A DNA stretch of 64,000 nt from Dendrolimus kikuchii (Eukaryota > Arthropoda > Insecta > Lepidoptera > Lasiocampidae). Under the pieces are notes generated by a model, which worked only from the letters and a program-made list of their open reading frames with translations, did no database searches and had not been told where the DNA came from. The stretch is taken from contig CM034411.1 of assembly GCA_019925095.2 (NCBI GenBank), positions 9,694,001 to 9,758,000 of the forward strand, given 5' to 3'. Shown piece after piece: positions 34,201 through 43,342 of this stretch. Position 1 is the stretch's first letter. Each line of letters begins with the position of its first letter. The position numbers and the translations under genes were made by a program.

Positions 34201-34825
34201 ACGTTCACAAAGCACAGATCCTGGACCAAGTCTGAAATATGAAGTTATTTACAGCTAAAGAATGTGGTTAAAAAGTAAGATAACTTTTAAATCGACAGAC
34301 ATTGTATATTTTTTAACTAAGCAAGTTGCGCTTGTGGTATAAGGTATATAGGTACAGAGAACAACTCTAGTGCTAATTCCAGATACTTGTTCCAGAGTAA
34401 ATAAAGAAGTTCGTTTACATAATTCACTATGTTGGTGATCAAGCCCGGGACCTCTGTGTTCGTGTCCCTCCAATGAGCTAGGCGGACAAAATCTTATATC
34501 ACTCAACCAGATGCCCATAATATATTAGCCGTACAATTTTAAATCTATCAAGTGCATCCCAAGTAATTTCACTACACATCACATAAAAATTTCATGAATT
34601 TCAACGACGTGGTAAATTAAAAATTTCATAATTATTAATTAAGTGCACAAACAATATCAGTAGATTTAGTTGTTGCTAAGGATGTGCATAGACCTACCCG
34701 TTGAATAGATTAGGTATATTGTAGCAAAAACTTGTAGTGGGCGATACGTCGTCATTTAAGATGGTTGCGGAATCAAACCCGCCAGCATTCGCAGCTCCTT
34801 CTCGCCCATCTAAAGATTCTTCCAT
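30641..34825 (-). CDS. Paired-like (Q50) homeobox transcription factor, six coding exons
   Basis: Joining exons 34825-34698, 34231-34101, 33027-32985, 32912-32789, 31781-31637 and 31299-30641 gives 1230 nt, an exact 409-residue frame. Every junction is GT-AG with compatible phase. The homeodomain lies at residues ~99-158, begins 'KQRRYRTTF', and carries '[20 protein letters not shown]' and '[17 protein letters not shown]'. Glutamine 50 and the intron between homeodomain residues 46 and 47 are typical of the PRD class. The N-terminal part is acidic (EEDEEY) and the C-terminal part (~220 residues) is Asn/Gln/Glu-rich with no OAR motif that I can see. It should bind TAAT-type dimer sites in the nucleus. 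From memory, the 'RRYRTTF' and '[19 protein letters not shown]' strings are closest to Pph13, with aristaless next, so it is probably a Pph13 ortholog or a diverged relative. The splice acceptor just before the ATG hints at an upstream 5' exon. Confidence 0.88.
31637..31781 (-). CDS. Homeobox gene, coding exon 5 (recognition helix)
   Basis: Starts after TTTTTTCAG with [10 protein letters not shown], the DNA-recognition helix. It continues through a Ser/Pro stretch '[17 protein letters not shown]' and ends at donor G|GTAATG. Confidence 0.92.
32010..32110 (+). repeat. Family-F LINE C-terminal tail fragment (in homeobox intron)
   Basis: GTGATCAGAAGGCTAG followed by ATAGCGTGGCAATGC and TGGGTACG corresponds to the 'DQKAG…IQRGNAAS…GTF' peptide seen clearly at 62524-62665. 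Decayed. Confidence 0.45.
32789..32912 (-). CDS. Homeobox gene, coding exon 4 (helices 1 and 2)
   Basis: Acceptor ACTTTCAG. Encodes '[20 protein letters not shown]' through 'DLTEARVQ', ending at donor CAG|GTAATT between homeodomain residues 46 and 47. Confidence 0.92.
32985..33027 (-). CDS. Homeobox gene, coding exon 3 (43-nt microexon)
   Basis: Flanked by ATTTTCAG and CAG|GTAAAT. Encodes '[14 protein letters not shown]', the basic N-terminal arm of the homeodomain; the arginine-5 codon is split with exon 4. Confidence 0.88.
33190..33843 (-). pseudogene. Family-F retroelement C-terminal region, restriction-like endonuclease type
   Basis: Two overlapping minus-strand frames (33843-33592 and 33767-33267) give one continuous protein after a frameshift. 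In order they show a C-x-C…H…C zinc knuckle ('[17 protein letters not shown]'), '[15 protein letters not shown]', and '[16 protein letters not shown]'. The K-R-P-D followed by 14 residues and D fits the PD-(D/E)xK signature of the restriction-like endonuclease in R2/R4/NeSL-type retrotransposons. That is an inference from motif layout. It sits in the intron between homeobox exons 2 and 3 and is not part of the host gene. Confidence 0.5.
34101..34231 (-). CDS. Homeobox gene, coding exon 2 (acidic linker)
   Basis: Acceptor ATATTTCAG, donor CCA|GTACGT. Encodes '[20 protein letters not shown]' and then the acidic '[11 protein letters not shown]'. Phases fit exons 1 and 3. Confidence 0.82.
34335..34515 (-). 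repeat. tRNA-headed SINE, family E
   Basis: The minus-strand tRNA-like head (34515-34440, with CACAGAGGTCCCGGGCTTGAT) is followed by body motifs shared with 1580-1985 and 62990-63165. It lies in homeobox intron 1. Confidence 0.5.
34698..34825 (-). CDS. Homeobox gene, coding exon 1 with ATG
   Basis: ATG at 34825-34823 is preceded directly by TCTATTTTAG, a good splice acceptor. Encodes '[17 protein letters not shown]…' to donor GG|GTAGGT. If the acceptor is used, the first exon is upstream and non-coding (see 39310). Confidence 0.78.
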
Positions 34826-35001
34826 CTAAAATAGACAAATTTATATTGTAAGGTTACTGCTTCGCTTACGTAAATTAAAAATAGACAAAAAAACGTTAAA
34901 AGGTAGAAAGGTGGGAAGCGAAGCCTTTTCCCTGCCGTGAGAAAATATAGTGTCGAGTACTTTAAAAAAGACGGATTTTCGTACAAACTTATCCTCTTAG
35001 G

Positions 35002-35174
35002 TAATAAAACTACGTTTTAACGGCTTTAAGCGCGGTAATTTTATTTGATTTTGGTTTTTCCGACGTTTCGGCCACTTTTCACTGAAAAAACCAAAATCAA
35101 ATAAAATTACCGCGCTTAAAACCGTTAAAACGTAGTTTTATTATGTATACAAGTCGCGAAAATTTAAGAAAATA
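35002..35174 (+). mobile_element. 173-bp Penelope-like hairpin element with 13-bp target duplication
   Basis: Arms 35003-35059 and 35088-35144 (approximate) are inverted with about one mismatch in 57 bp and a short loop holding CCGACGTTTCGGCC. The right end has the family's 30-35 bp extension (AAGTCGCGAAAATTTAAG). TTATCCTCTTAGG flanks both sides (34989-35001 and 35175-35187). It is a minimal inverted-LTR derivative that integrated as a unit. Confidence 0.8.
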
Positions 35175-35359
35175 TTATCCTCTTAGGGATAGAATTTTCA
35201 AAAATCTTTTCTTAGTGCGCACTTACAACAGTATTCAAAGAACCCGCATGTAATTTTTCACGATCCTAGCCCCAGTAGTTTGGGCTGTGCGTTGATATGT
35301 CATCCATCAGTCAGTGAAGTCAAGTAATTATATGTATTGATTAGATATCACACATTTTA

Positions 35360-35668
35360 TCCGTACAGGAACGGAGAAAGAATACAATTTCCTGCGGCCG
35401 GGGGGCCTGTTGTAAGAGGCGACAAAGCAACCCACAGCCAGGTGGCAGGGCATTTTCTCGACTGGATGGCTACCACCCCTGGTCTAGAGTATGTCGCCAT
35501 AACAAACTTGAGTTGTGTTCGGCATTAGTGACCAAGTTCCAGTCTCCCTTAAGTAAGCAGCAGCGCCTTTATAGCACCTTTGATGTTGCAAATGTCCATA
35601 GGCGATGGTAACCGCTTTCCATCAAGTGGGCCATCTGTCTGTCTGCTGAACTCTTGCAAAAAAAAAAA
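35360..35668 (+). repeat. Family-A repeat copy, full length
   Basis: Starts ATCCGTACAGGAACGG and ends in CTTGCAAAAAAAAAAA. Confidence 0.8.
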
Positions 35669-35884
35669 GAAAGTAAAGTAGAGAACCTGATGGAAAATGG
35701 TTACAGAAATTTGCAAGAGAAAGAGTTACCAATTACCAGGGCACCTACTGGCCATAAAAGAATTATTTATATTAAATACATTCTTCACAGAAAATGAAAA
35801 TAAACTTAATTTTTTAACAAGTAAATAGATTCTTTATTGAAATCAGAAACTGAATTCCCTTTAAAATTTCCTAAAAAATTAAAT

Positions 35885-36000
35885 TACAATTAGGTCTGTC
35901 CATGTCGGTTGGGAACACGCTGGCCACATTCTCGCGCTGGATGCAATGCTAATGCGTTGCCCCAGCCAGCATTTTAGTCACGTGAGACTGCTGTTTAGCA
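35885..36000 (-). repeat. Family-F tail fragment
   Basis: On the minus strand it reads like 62560-62640: CAACGCATTAGCATTGCATC, then 'GGCCAGCGTGTTCCC'. Decayed. Confidence 0.4.
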
Positions 36001-36097
36001 GATTCTGGACAGATGATGGGTCTCAATAAAACCAATGTGCTATTTTTAACATAATTAATATTGCCACTCCATATACCATAAAAAAATTAAATAATTA

Positions 36098-36250
36098 CTT
36101 GTTAGGAGCAGGCTACACTTTAACATTACTCATTGACACTTGACATCTTTGTCTTCTGTGACCACAGCTACTCAAAGTGGCCGAAACGTCGGAATAAAAG
36201 TCAAATAATATAGCGCGCTTAAAACCGTTAAAACGTAGATTTATTATAAT
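36098..36250 (+). mobile_element. Penelope-like LTR fragment
   Basis: Contains TGACACTTGACATCTTTGTC, 'AAAGTGGCCGAAACGTCGG' and ACCGTTAAAACGTAG, matching the right arm of 6341-7452. It is truncated at the 5' side and lacks the 34-bp extension. Confidence 0.65.
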
Positions 36251-37430
36251 TACTGTTACTGATTGTCTGTTTGTTACGTCTTTTAAGATTCAGTTTAAAG
36301 CTAACAAATTTGAGGAGATGTAGAGAGTTCTCTTGAGATACAGGACAGAAGTTGCGCAAAAGAAAGTACGATGTCTTAGTATAAAAATAAAGTTTCCTGA
36401 CAAAATATTCATAAAGCTCTTTAAAACAGTTATTGTTTTACAACTTCCTGTCTTGTAACACAATACCTCGACGGAGGTGGTTGACCGCGGGTAACTCGCG
36501 AGTCTCGTCTACGTCACATAAATTGAATTAAACGTCCTATAATTTAGTTAACATTATTAAATTACCACTAAATGAGTATAATTTGTATCGTTTTACTACA
36601 TATTTCTTTATTGGAGGACAGTTTCAAAGTTGCCACGGCTCCAGCGACGCGGATTTTCGCGCCTAAAGTTTGACAGATTGACATTTGACAAGTAAATTGG
36701 CGGGAGTTGCGTAAGAAAATAGCGTCGTCTTTAAACAAAGTTTTAGCGATTAATTAATATAATGTGAAATGTTACCGGTGATTTAACTTTAATGAACTTC
36801 TTCAAACTGTTTTATTATCGTAAATAAAGTCCTACTTTTACTTGAAAATCAATTATTTATTTCTGCAAAGCATTTATAATATTTGGGTTTTTTGTATATA
36901 TAACAATAAATAAATTTTAATTGACCATCTGTGATTACAAAATAAATATTAGAATTTAAGTGAGAAACTGCTAATGCTAAATCATAAATAATCGTTTTTA
37001 GAATTGTTTGTCAGTCTGTCTGAAAGGATGTCACAAATAGACACGACCCAACCGGTTTCAATAAAAATATTAGAAATTCAATATTACATTTTCGTGTATT
37101 AATTTCGATACCTTGCAGGATTCAAAAGATACAAAGTTTCGCGCGAACGGAATCACAAGCATAACTAGTATTAAATGCATGCATGCAATGCATGCACGGT
37201 GACCTACTACGATGTGTTTGGGAATCATAATTGTAACACCCTGATTGTAAATTTTGTTAAATACAACCACTTGAAAAGCGTTCTGGGAATATCTTATTTC
37301 TGGAAGGAGTGGGGGATTGCCTAGATATTGCAATGCAAGATTTGAAAGCCAATGGATCGACGATTTAGGTTATTCGAAATCCCATCAATTAGAAACGATT
37401 AATTAGGTCAACGCTGGGAGTAACTGCAAA
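36250..37430. other. No recognisable gene; GC-richer patch near 36470-36730
   Basis: Mostly AT-rich. Around 36600-36730 there is CpG-richer sequence (GGCTCCAGCGACGCGG), which might mark a promoter but carries no assignable element. Confidence 0.3.
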
Positions 37431-37935
37431 TAGTAAATGCCAGTACAAGCAAGTTACCATGGATGGTTGGATTTCTCCCTCCCGTCCACGGGAGGACCAC
37501 CACGCTCCCCTCCCGATGGGGCCGGCGGCGGCAGAGGGTCATCCATGACGACCTCCAGCCGCCGTAGGCTACGGCCGTGCGGGCGACCGGCGGGGTACCG
37601 GAAACGCCGGAGAGGAGGAACGCCCACCGATCCACGCGCCCTCTCTCACCTCGAGATAAGACTCGAGGTAGCCGGAGAGAACGCAGCTCTCCGGCTAACA
37701 AATAGAGGGGCCATCCCGTAAAGGGACCGTGCGTCGTCCGTCCAGGCTGGAGGTGAATGTGCAAGCGAGGCCACAGTCCGCACAATGGACATTAGAGATT
37801 CGGCCAGAAGTTTTGGTGGATATCCCAAACCATGGCGTAGAGCATTCCAGGGGGGATGCTAGTGACACCCCGATGACGCGAATCCCCCCTCGCGCGGTTG
37901 ATAGTCCTCAATGGGATTTTTCCTGGTAAGGAGTG
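37430..37935 (+). repeat. GC-rich R1-type LINE 3' region
   Basis: GC-rich block ending in 'GTTTTGGTGGATATCCC … GATGCTAGTGACACCCC … GGATTTTTCCTGGTAAGG'. This is the layout of R1-type 3' untranslated regions (compare 18031 and 38632). The open frames on both strands reflect base composition. Confidence 0.45.
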
Positions 37936-38154
37936 TCCAATTCTACTTATTGATTTATGAACACCTATGTATGAAAGAGACTGTTTGAACATTTGTTTAT
38001 ATCCTTATATTTAGTCTTCAGAAGAAACCGATTCTTATAAAATTCACAGAACGTGGATATGGATCCGTGGAAGAGAGGAGTTTGTTACAATGTAACGGTA
38101 GCCACTTACTATGAGCCAGCCAAACTAAGCAGCAAATAGTCGATTTTAAAATTC

Positions 38155-38235
38155 GCCCTTTCAGGAATCGAACCTTATCGACCGATTGACCAAATAGGTC
38201 GGTAGTATACTCGTTAAGACAAATCGATGAGTTTC
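38155..38235 (-). repeat. tRNA-like SINE head
   Basis: Minus strand shows AAGGTTCGATTCCTG (B box) and an upstream GTCGGTAGTATAC-like complementary arm. Not a plausible functional tRNA. Confidence 0.45.
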
Positions 38236-38390
38236 GCACACCGGTAATTTTGATATGCAAATATTCTTAGGATATTTTCCTTTACTCTCAGCATATGCTA
38301 GTTGTAACAATATATACAAAAGACTAGAAAAACTGCTTAAGTGGTGCAAGCTTTCTATATAGGATTCGAATTCACATAATTGTTATGAGA

Positions 38391-38494
38391 TATGTCAAAG
38401 AAGCAAGTGAGGTGTGTACGAATAAGCCTAAATGGCGCTCTGTTGTTCGTGCCTACCCCGCAAGGGAACTGGCGTGAAGTTATGTATGTATATA
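38391..38494 (+). mobile_element. Family-B LINE tail, 104 bp, with 10-bp target duplication
   Basis: TGTTATGAGA occurs at 38381-38390 and 38495-38504. The insert starts within 'NVKEASEVC' and ends GTTATGTATGTATA, so only ~30 codons remain. Confidence 0.7.
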
Positions 38495-38631
38495 TGTTAT
38501 GAGACACATTTGCCTCAGCCACAAGCTACAACAACTTAATGAGTAATCTTGTATAAACGGATGCCGAAACGTTTGTCCATTTTACACGTTTTCTTCCCAA
38601 ATTACGATGGACAAGCGTCACAGTCCCTTTT

Positions 38632-38905
38632 TTAACCAGAGGAAATCCGATTGGAGATCATCAGTCGCGTGAGAGGGAAAGTCGCGGTTGGTGGGTGGGA
38701 TTCACCTCGTCGCGTTGGCACTAGCAAATCCGCAGGGATGCTGTTGCTACGCCTCGGTTTGGGATACCCACTAAAACCCCTGGCCGATCCTAGAACGTCC
38801 CTTGTTCGGGCTCGCGCATTCACCTCCTGCCCGGACAGATGATGGCCGGCCCCTTTGCGGGCTGACCCTTCTATTGTTAGTGCCATAATCCCTAGTTTCA
38901 TTAAA
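38632..38905 (-). repeat. R1-type LINE 3' tail
   Basis: The plus strand starts TTTTTTAACCAGAGGAAATCCG, i.e. a poly(A)-ended minus element similar to the one at 18031. It contains GGGATACCCACTAAAACCCC, the reverse complement of the R1-type 'GGGGTTTTAGTGGGT' motif. Confidence 0.55.
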
Positions 38906-39135
38906 AGTTTATATCAATAGCCCAATCCTTTTTGATTCCATTTCCTACAACTGTCCTACACTGGCCAGGGCGAAATCATTTCTTTACGTGCATACGGGGA
39001 TAGTCATCGATCAGTATCACGACACACTTGGATGAAATTGTCAAAAGCACTTCTACGTAGGTATTTCCAGGGCCCATGAAGGCCTTCCAAAATTCCAGAC
39101 CGTTCTATGGCCCGTGGTCTTGGATGTCACAGAGA
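38905..39135 (+). repeat. Family-D repeat copy
   Basis: Weakly matches 41690-41975 ('CAATAGCCCAATCC', 'CCATTTCCTACAACTGTCC', 'CAGTATCACGACACA'). It continues from the R1-type tail, so families D and R1-tail may be one element. Confidence 0.35.
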
Positions 39136-39309
39136 ATCTGGATTCTGCTTTCCTACTGATTCTACAACTATCTCTAAAACATTCAAAGTCCTCCATTCCC
39201 GGAACATTTGTACTAATGTCCTGCTTTTCGGTTAGACTACACAAATACAATTGATAACATTAATGTCGTACCAATTATTATTTAATTAAATTACAACAAA
39301 TTAACTTAC

Positions 39310-39480
39310 CTTCGGTTAAGAAAATCCTTTCACTTGTCTGTTTAAATTTAATTTGTTTTAATTAAATAAAATACACTGTTCGTTTGTTAAGGCTGTAACT
39401 TTTGTCACGTGGTCGTTTGTACTGGACTACGCGGATTGTCTGTTAGCCCGCTGGACACTAGAATAGGGAAGTGATTGAGT
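39310..39480 (-). other. Candidate 5' non-coding exon of the homeobox gene
   Basis: The minus strand has CTTAACCGAAG|GTAAGTTAA at 39310/39309, a near-perfect splice donor. The acceptor right before the ATG at 34825 is the natural partner, giving a 4.5-kb first intron full of repeats. No coding frame or firm promoter element supports the 5' limit, so 39480 is a guess. Confidence 0.28.
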
Positions 39481-40305
39481 CGATTTCGTTATAAAATTAT
39501 TCGCAAGTAAATTTACTAATCTGTTTTTAGTTTAGGTTTGTATAAAAGGAAAAACATGCAATCATGAGTCATTTGTGTACGATCGGTAAAAATGAAGAGA
39601 CGTGCTACCCGGAAATATATATTATATATATATATTCACAAACACTTTTAAATTTTAATACAATATATTTCTAGCTTCGAATATTGTCGTCCCGTGAAGT
39701 GCTGTATTTTGTGAGTTTCTGACGTGGTCTTCGTATCCGTTTTAGTTACTTTACTGTAATTTTGGTATATTTATCTTCGGTTTTAAATTTTAAAAGAAAT
39801 GAGTAGTATCGTACTAATAGTACTCATTCATGAAATATCTTTCTTTATTATTAAAATATTTTATCAAACACTTTCAGAGGATATTGGTCATAACTACATG
39901 TTGCCAATTTCAAAAACGTTTCTATAAATTAGACATGTTTATCTAGTAAATTGATCTGAAACCACTTTAAAACCAAACAAGGTTTTTGTTAAAAGTTTAA
40001 CAGTATAGATAAAAAGGTCTAAAGTAATCTAAAACTGCTTAACTCTCAATGCTAGTGCAAACATGCCCAAAACATTCTATAACAAAATAACGTTATTTTT
40101 ATAGTGTTACTATAGAAAAAGAATGTTACTAAAGAATAAAAGATTTCTTTAAAAAAATCGAAACGTGTGCTGGGACACCCAGTAGAAGTGAAACTTCAAC
40201 AGATATGTGGAAAAACGAATCCCATCGGACAAGTGCAAAACGAATCGCAACAAAATTTTAACTTGAAGTTTTACGCGCAGGTTTTCAAATTGGACAAGTA
40301 CATTA
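39480..40305. other. No recognisable gene
   Basis: AT-rich. It may contain the promoter of the homeobox gene if the upstream exon is real. Confidence 0.3.
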
Positions 40306-40307
40306 AC

Positions 40308-40484
40308 AATCGTGTACTAGCAGAAGGTGATGTCAGGAGCCTTAAGAACAGACGAGCGTGCATGACAAGAGTTATGAATGTCAAAGAAGCGAGTGAGGTG
40401 TGTAAGAATAAGCCTGAATGGCGCTCTGTGGTTCGTGCCTACCCCGCAAGGGAACTGGCGTGAAGTTATGTATGTATGTATGTA
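40308..40484 (+). mobile_element. Family-B LINE tail
   Basis: Runs from '[15 protein letters not shown]' to 'ARELA' stop and (TATG)n at 40468-40484. No unambiguous target duplication was found. Confidence 0.7.
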
Positions 40485-41480
40485 TTTTTATTTAACAAAT
40501 AAACTGAATTCGATCCGGAACCAAAAAAAACATCCATAGTCTACTTTAACATTATGCCGCCTCTCACCACGTCTACTCTAAAGTTATGCTGCCTTTCACC
40601 ACGGCCGTGACGCTTTTTCGTGACAGAAAAAATCCTAATACCCCCCCGTCTATATAGAAGTTTCACTTCAAAACCGACTCCATAGTTTTACTGTTGCGTA
40701 GCTAGAAAACTCGTGACGTTTTTCTATTTCAACTATACATGTTGAACGTTGTATAGTACTGTATGTACGCTAAGCGCAGCTTAGAGGGCGGTAAGCCTTA
40801 GAAATGCTCCGCTCGTTCATTGGTCTACTGTTGACTTTTGAAGTCGATATAAGGTAGATTTTTTAACATAAACGGTTACAGGTATTGAAATATGTTGTAT
40901 TCGGAGTATCCATTCATGGGGCAGAGATGGTTGACGTATAGTGGAGATAAACACGGTGTATTCTGGTAATAACTCTTTAATCTTGTCCACCAATGGGGGG
41001 TATAACGGTGTGGCGGCGCGAGTTGAATTAATTACAATTAACATGGATGCAAAACGGGAAGGATGCACACCACTCGGTAGTAACTTAAGTGTAGTACTTA
41101 TATATGTAAGTATACATAGAAAAAAAAAGAAAGAAAAGAATTATTTGAAGAAATAGCAACGTACTTACATTGCTGATATGTAGGTATCTTATAAATAAAA
41201 ACATATTTTGAGAATTTATACGAGAATTTTCAGCAAACAAGGTTTGCACTCAGCGTGTTATATGTGTGTCAGTATCCCTACAGAGCTCAGAGCCCGGGTG
41301 TACTCTCCTATCTTCTTCAGACCAAATGCCTCGTTTCCCAATTCTTACCTTCCTTCTTCCGCTAACGCTCCACCAGCCATCAAACTACCACTACAGGTTA
41401 TAGAATGTTCACTTATTTTCTTCATATAATATATTAATCTATAGGCAGTTGATTTAATTTGCTTACATAAAAACTTAATA
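40485..41480. other. No recognisable gene
   Basis: Contains an 83-codon minus frame (41068-40817) with 'PPLVDKIKELLPEYTVF'. I cannot place it in a family, and it may be chance. The rest is AT-rich. Confidence 0.3.
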
Positions 41481-41675
41481 AGGAATTATATATCGCGAGC
41501 GAAGTCGCGGGCAATAGCTAATATATATAAACCTTCTTTAAGAAATATTTAACTTATGGTCAAAACCGCTGAAAAATCTTTGCGTGATTAAGGAGTTAGC
41601 GGATACACAGACAGACGGACGGACAGACACAGACAGACGCGGAAAGCGATTTTTTAAAATATTAATTATAATAAT
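41481..41675 (+). repeat. Helitron-like or related dispersed repeat pieces
   Basis: CGCGAGCGAAGTCGCGGGCA and GCTAA at 41490-41520 look like a Helitron 3' end with CTAA. The following 'GATTAAGGAGTTAGCGGATA' and ACAGACAGACGGACGG runs are common in moth repeats. Confidence 0.4.
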
Positions 41676-41689
41676 AAAGAGATTGGCGA

Positions 41690-41975
41690 ATGACGGTCTG
41701 GCCATTTTATCCAGGTTCTCCGAACATTGGGACGGGCAGACGCCATAGTCCCAGATCCCTAGTTCTACTAACAGTACATCTCAATAGCCCAGTAACTTTG
41801 GTCTCGTTTCCTACAATGCCCTACATTGACCGAGGCTTGTCCTTCGGTACACTTTTATACGGTATTGACAGAGATGATCGTCGGTCAGTGTCACGCCACA
41901 TTTACATTAAATTCGTCAAGCATCCTCTATGTGTTGGCCTTCCTGTGGCCCCACGCAAGCCCTCCAAGTCTCTTT
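41690..41975 (+). repeat. Family-D repeat, best copy
   Basis: Shares GATCCCTAGTT, 'CAATAGCCCAGTAAC', 'GGTCAGTGTCACGCCACATT' and TGGCCCCACGCAAGCCCT with the copies at 11645 and 38905. No protein domain is recognisable. Confidence 0.45.
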
Positions 41976-42110
41976 TCTTTCTCTGTCTCCCAATTATTTA
42001 GAGTCGGCACAATGTCTTTTCCTTCCATACTCCTCTATTTTGACATACATCATCTTTCACACCAGAAATCATCACATTATCCTTCTAGCAAGCCCTCCAA
42101 AAGTCCGGTC
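41975..42110 (-). mobile_element. RTE-like C-terminal fragment (family C)
   Basis: Matches 1650-1855 (CTCCCAATTATTTAGAGTCG, then 'CCTTCCATACTCCTC' and CACACCAGAAATCATC). Decayed frame. Confidence 0.5.
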
Positions 42111-42230
42111 CATTTTTATGGCGAGTGGTCTTCAGAGACGTACATGTATAAGATATAATAATAACTGCTCATACTTTGCTATGCCGTTTGACATTCCTTC
42201 ACAGAAATTGATACTAAGCTAGTCTATCTA

Positions 42231-42396
42231 TATACATACATATATAGTTTCACGCCAGTTCCCTTGTGGGGTAGGCACGCACAACAGAGCGCCATTCAGG
42301 CTTATTCTTACACACCTCACTTGCTTCTTTGACATTCATAACTCTTGTCATGCACGCTCGTCTGTTCTTAAGGCTCCTGACATCACCTTCTGCTAG
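42231..42396 (-). mobile_element. Family-B LINE tail, minus strand, with target duplication
   Basis: GCTAGTCTATCTA occurs at 42218-42230 and 42392-42404 (its GCTAG overlaps the element end by microhomology). Reading minus, it runs from CTAGCAGAAGG through 'KNRRACMT' to the TATG tail at 42231-42246. Confidence 0.7.
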
Positions 42397-42404
42397 TCTA
42401 TCTA

Positions 42405-43020
42405 ATGGTGTAATAAAACAGGTGTTACTTTTTTTCAAAATCAGCCCATTCGATTCGTGACCAGGGTAATTGTTTTTTCAATAATCTAATGATAATTTAG
42501 TTTTCATCAAAATTGGCCTCGTGTTTCCTTTGAGTATTTTTTGTTATTTCGTATAGTTTAGGATTTGGCTTTAAAGGCCCACTGGAAAAATTCACTCAGT
42601 ATATTTTAAATAATAAAACGTCAAAAAAAAAGCAAAAGAAGAATGACCTAAGTCTTGTAAATCCTTTTAACAATTTAATCGTATTATACATTTATTACAG
42701 AACCACATTGTTACTATGTTGACAGCGACGGGAAACATCTTATGAGCATGTGTCATGTGAAAACACCCAACCTGCCTCGAACAAGCCCAGCCAAGCCTAT
42801 GTGCACTGATAGCTCTGTAAGCCTACTTAATCTTTAGAAATTATTTTAATCCAATTGTACCAATCTTGTCAAATCTTACGACAAAGTGAATTTTTGAAGG
42901 TTTAAATAATTAAAAATAACAAAGCCTGATTCACATTTATGCACTAGTTAAGTAGGTAACTTGCAAAATTACAAGTTAAGTCGATCATTTGGACAATAAT
43001 TTTCTAATTAAGTAATAACT
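42405..43020. other. No recognisable gene
   Basis: AT-rich intergenic sequence. Confidence 0.4.
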
Positions 43021-43023
43021 TAC

Positions 43024-43342
43024 TTTTTTTTATTTTTATTGCAGGAGATCAGCAGACAGGCAAATGGCCCACTTGATGGAAAGCGGTTACCATCGCCTGT
43101 GGACATTTGCAACACCAAAGGTGCTACAAATGCGCTGCTGCTCTCTTAAGGGAAACTGGAACCTGGTCACTAATGCCGGAACACAACTCGAAGGTTGTTA
43201 TGGCGACATACTTTAGACCAGGGGTGGTAGCCATCCAGTCGGGCCAGTGCCCTACCACCTGGCTGTGGGTTGTTAAGTCGCCTCTTACGACAGGCCGCCC
43301 GGCCGCAGGAAATTGTATTCTTTCTCCGTTCCTGCACGGATG
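43024..43342 (-). repeat. Family-A repeat copy, full length
   Basis: Poly(T)-rich start and TTCCTGCACGGATGA end; close to consensus. Confidence 0.8.

Noticed and set aside
37408..37828. 125-codon minus frame and 94-codon plus frame
   Set aside because: Both follow from high GC in an R1-type 3' untranslated region; no domain, and opposite frames are equally open.
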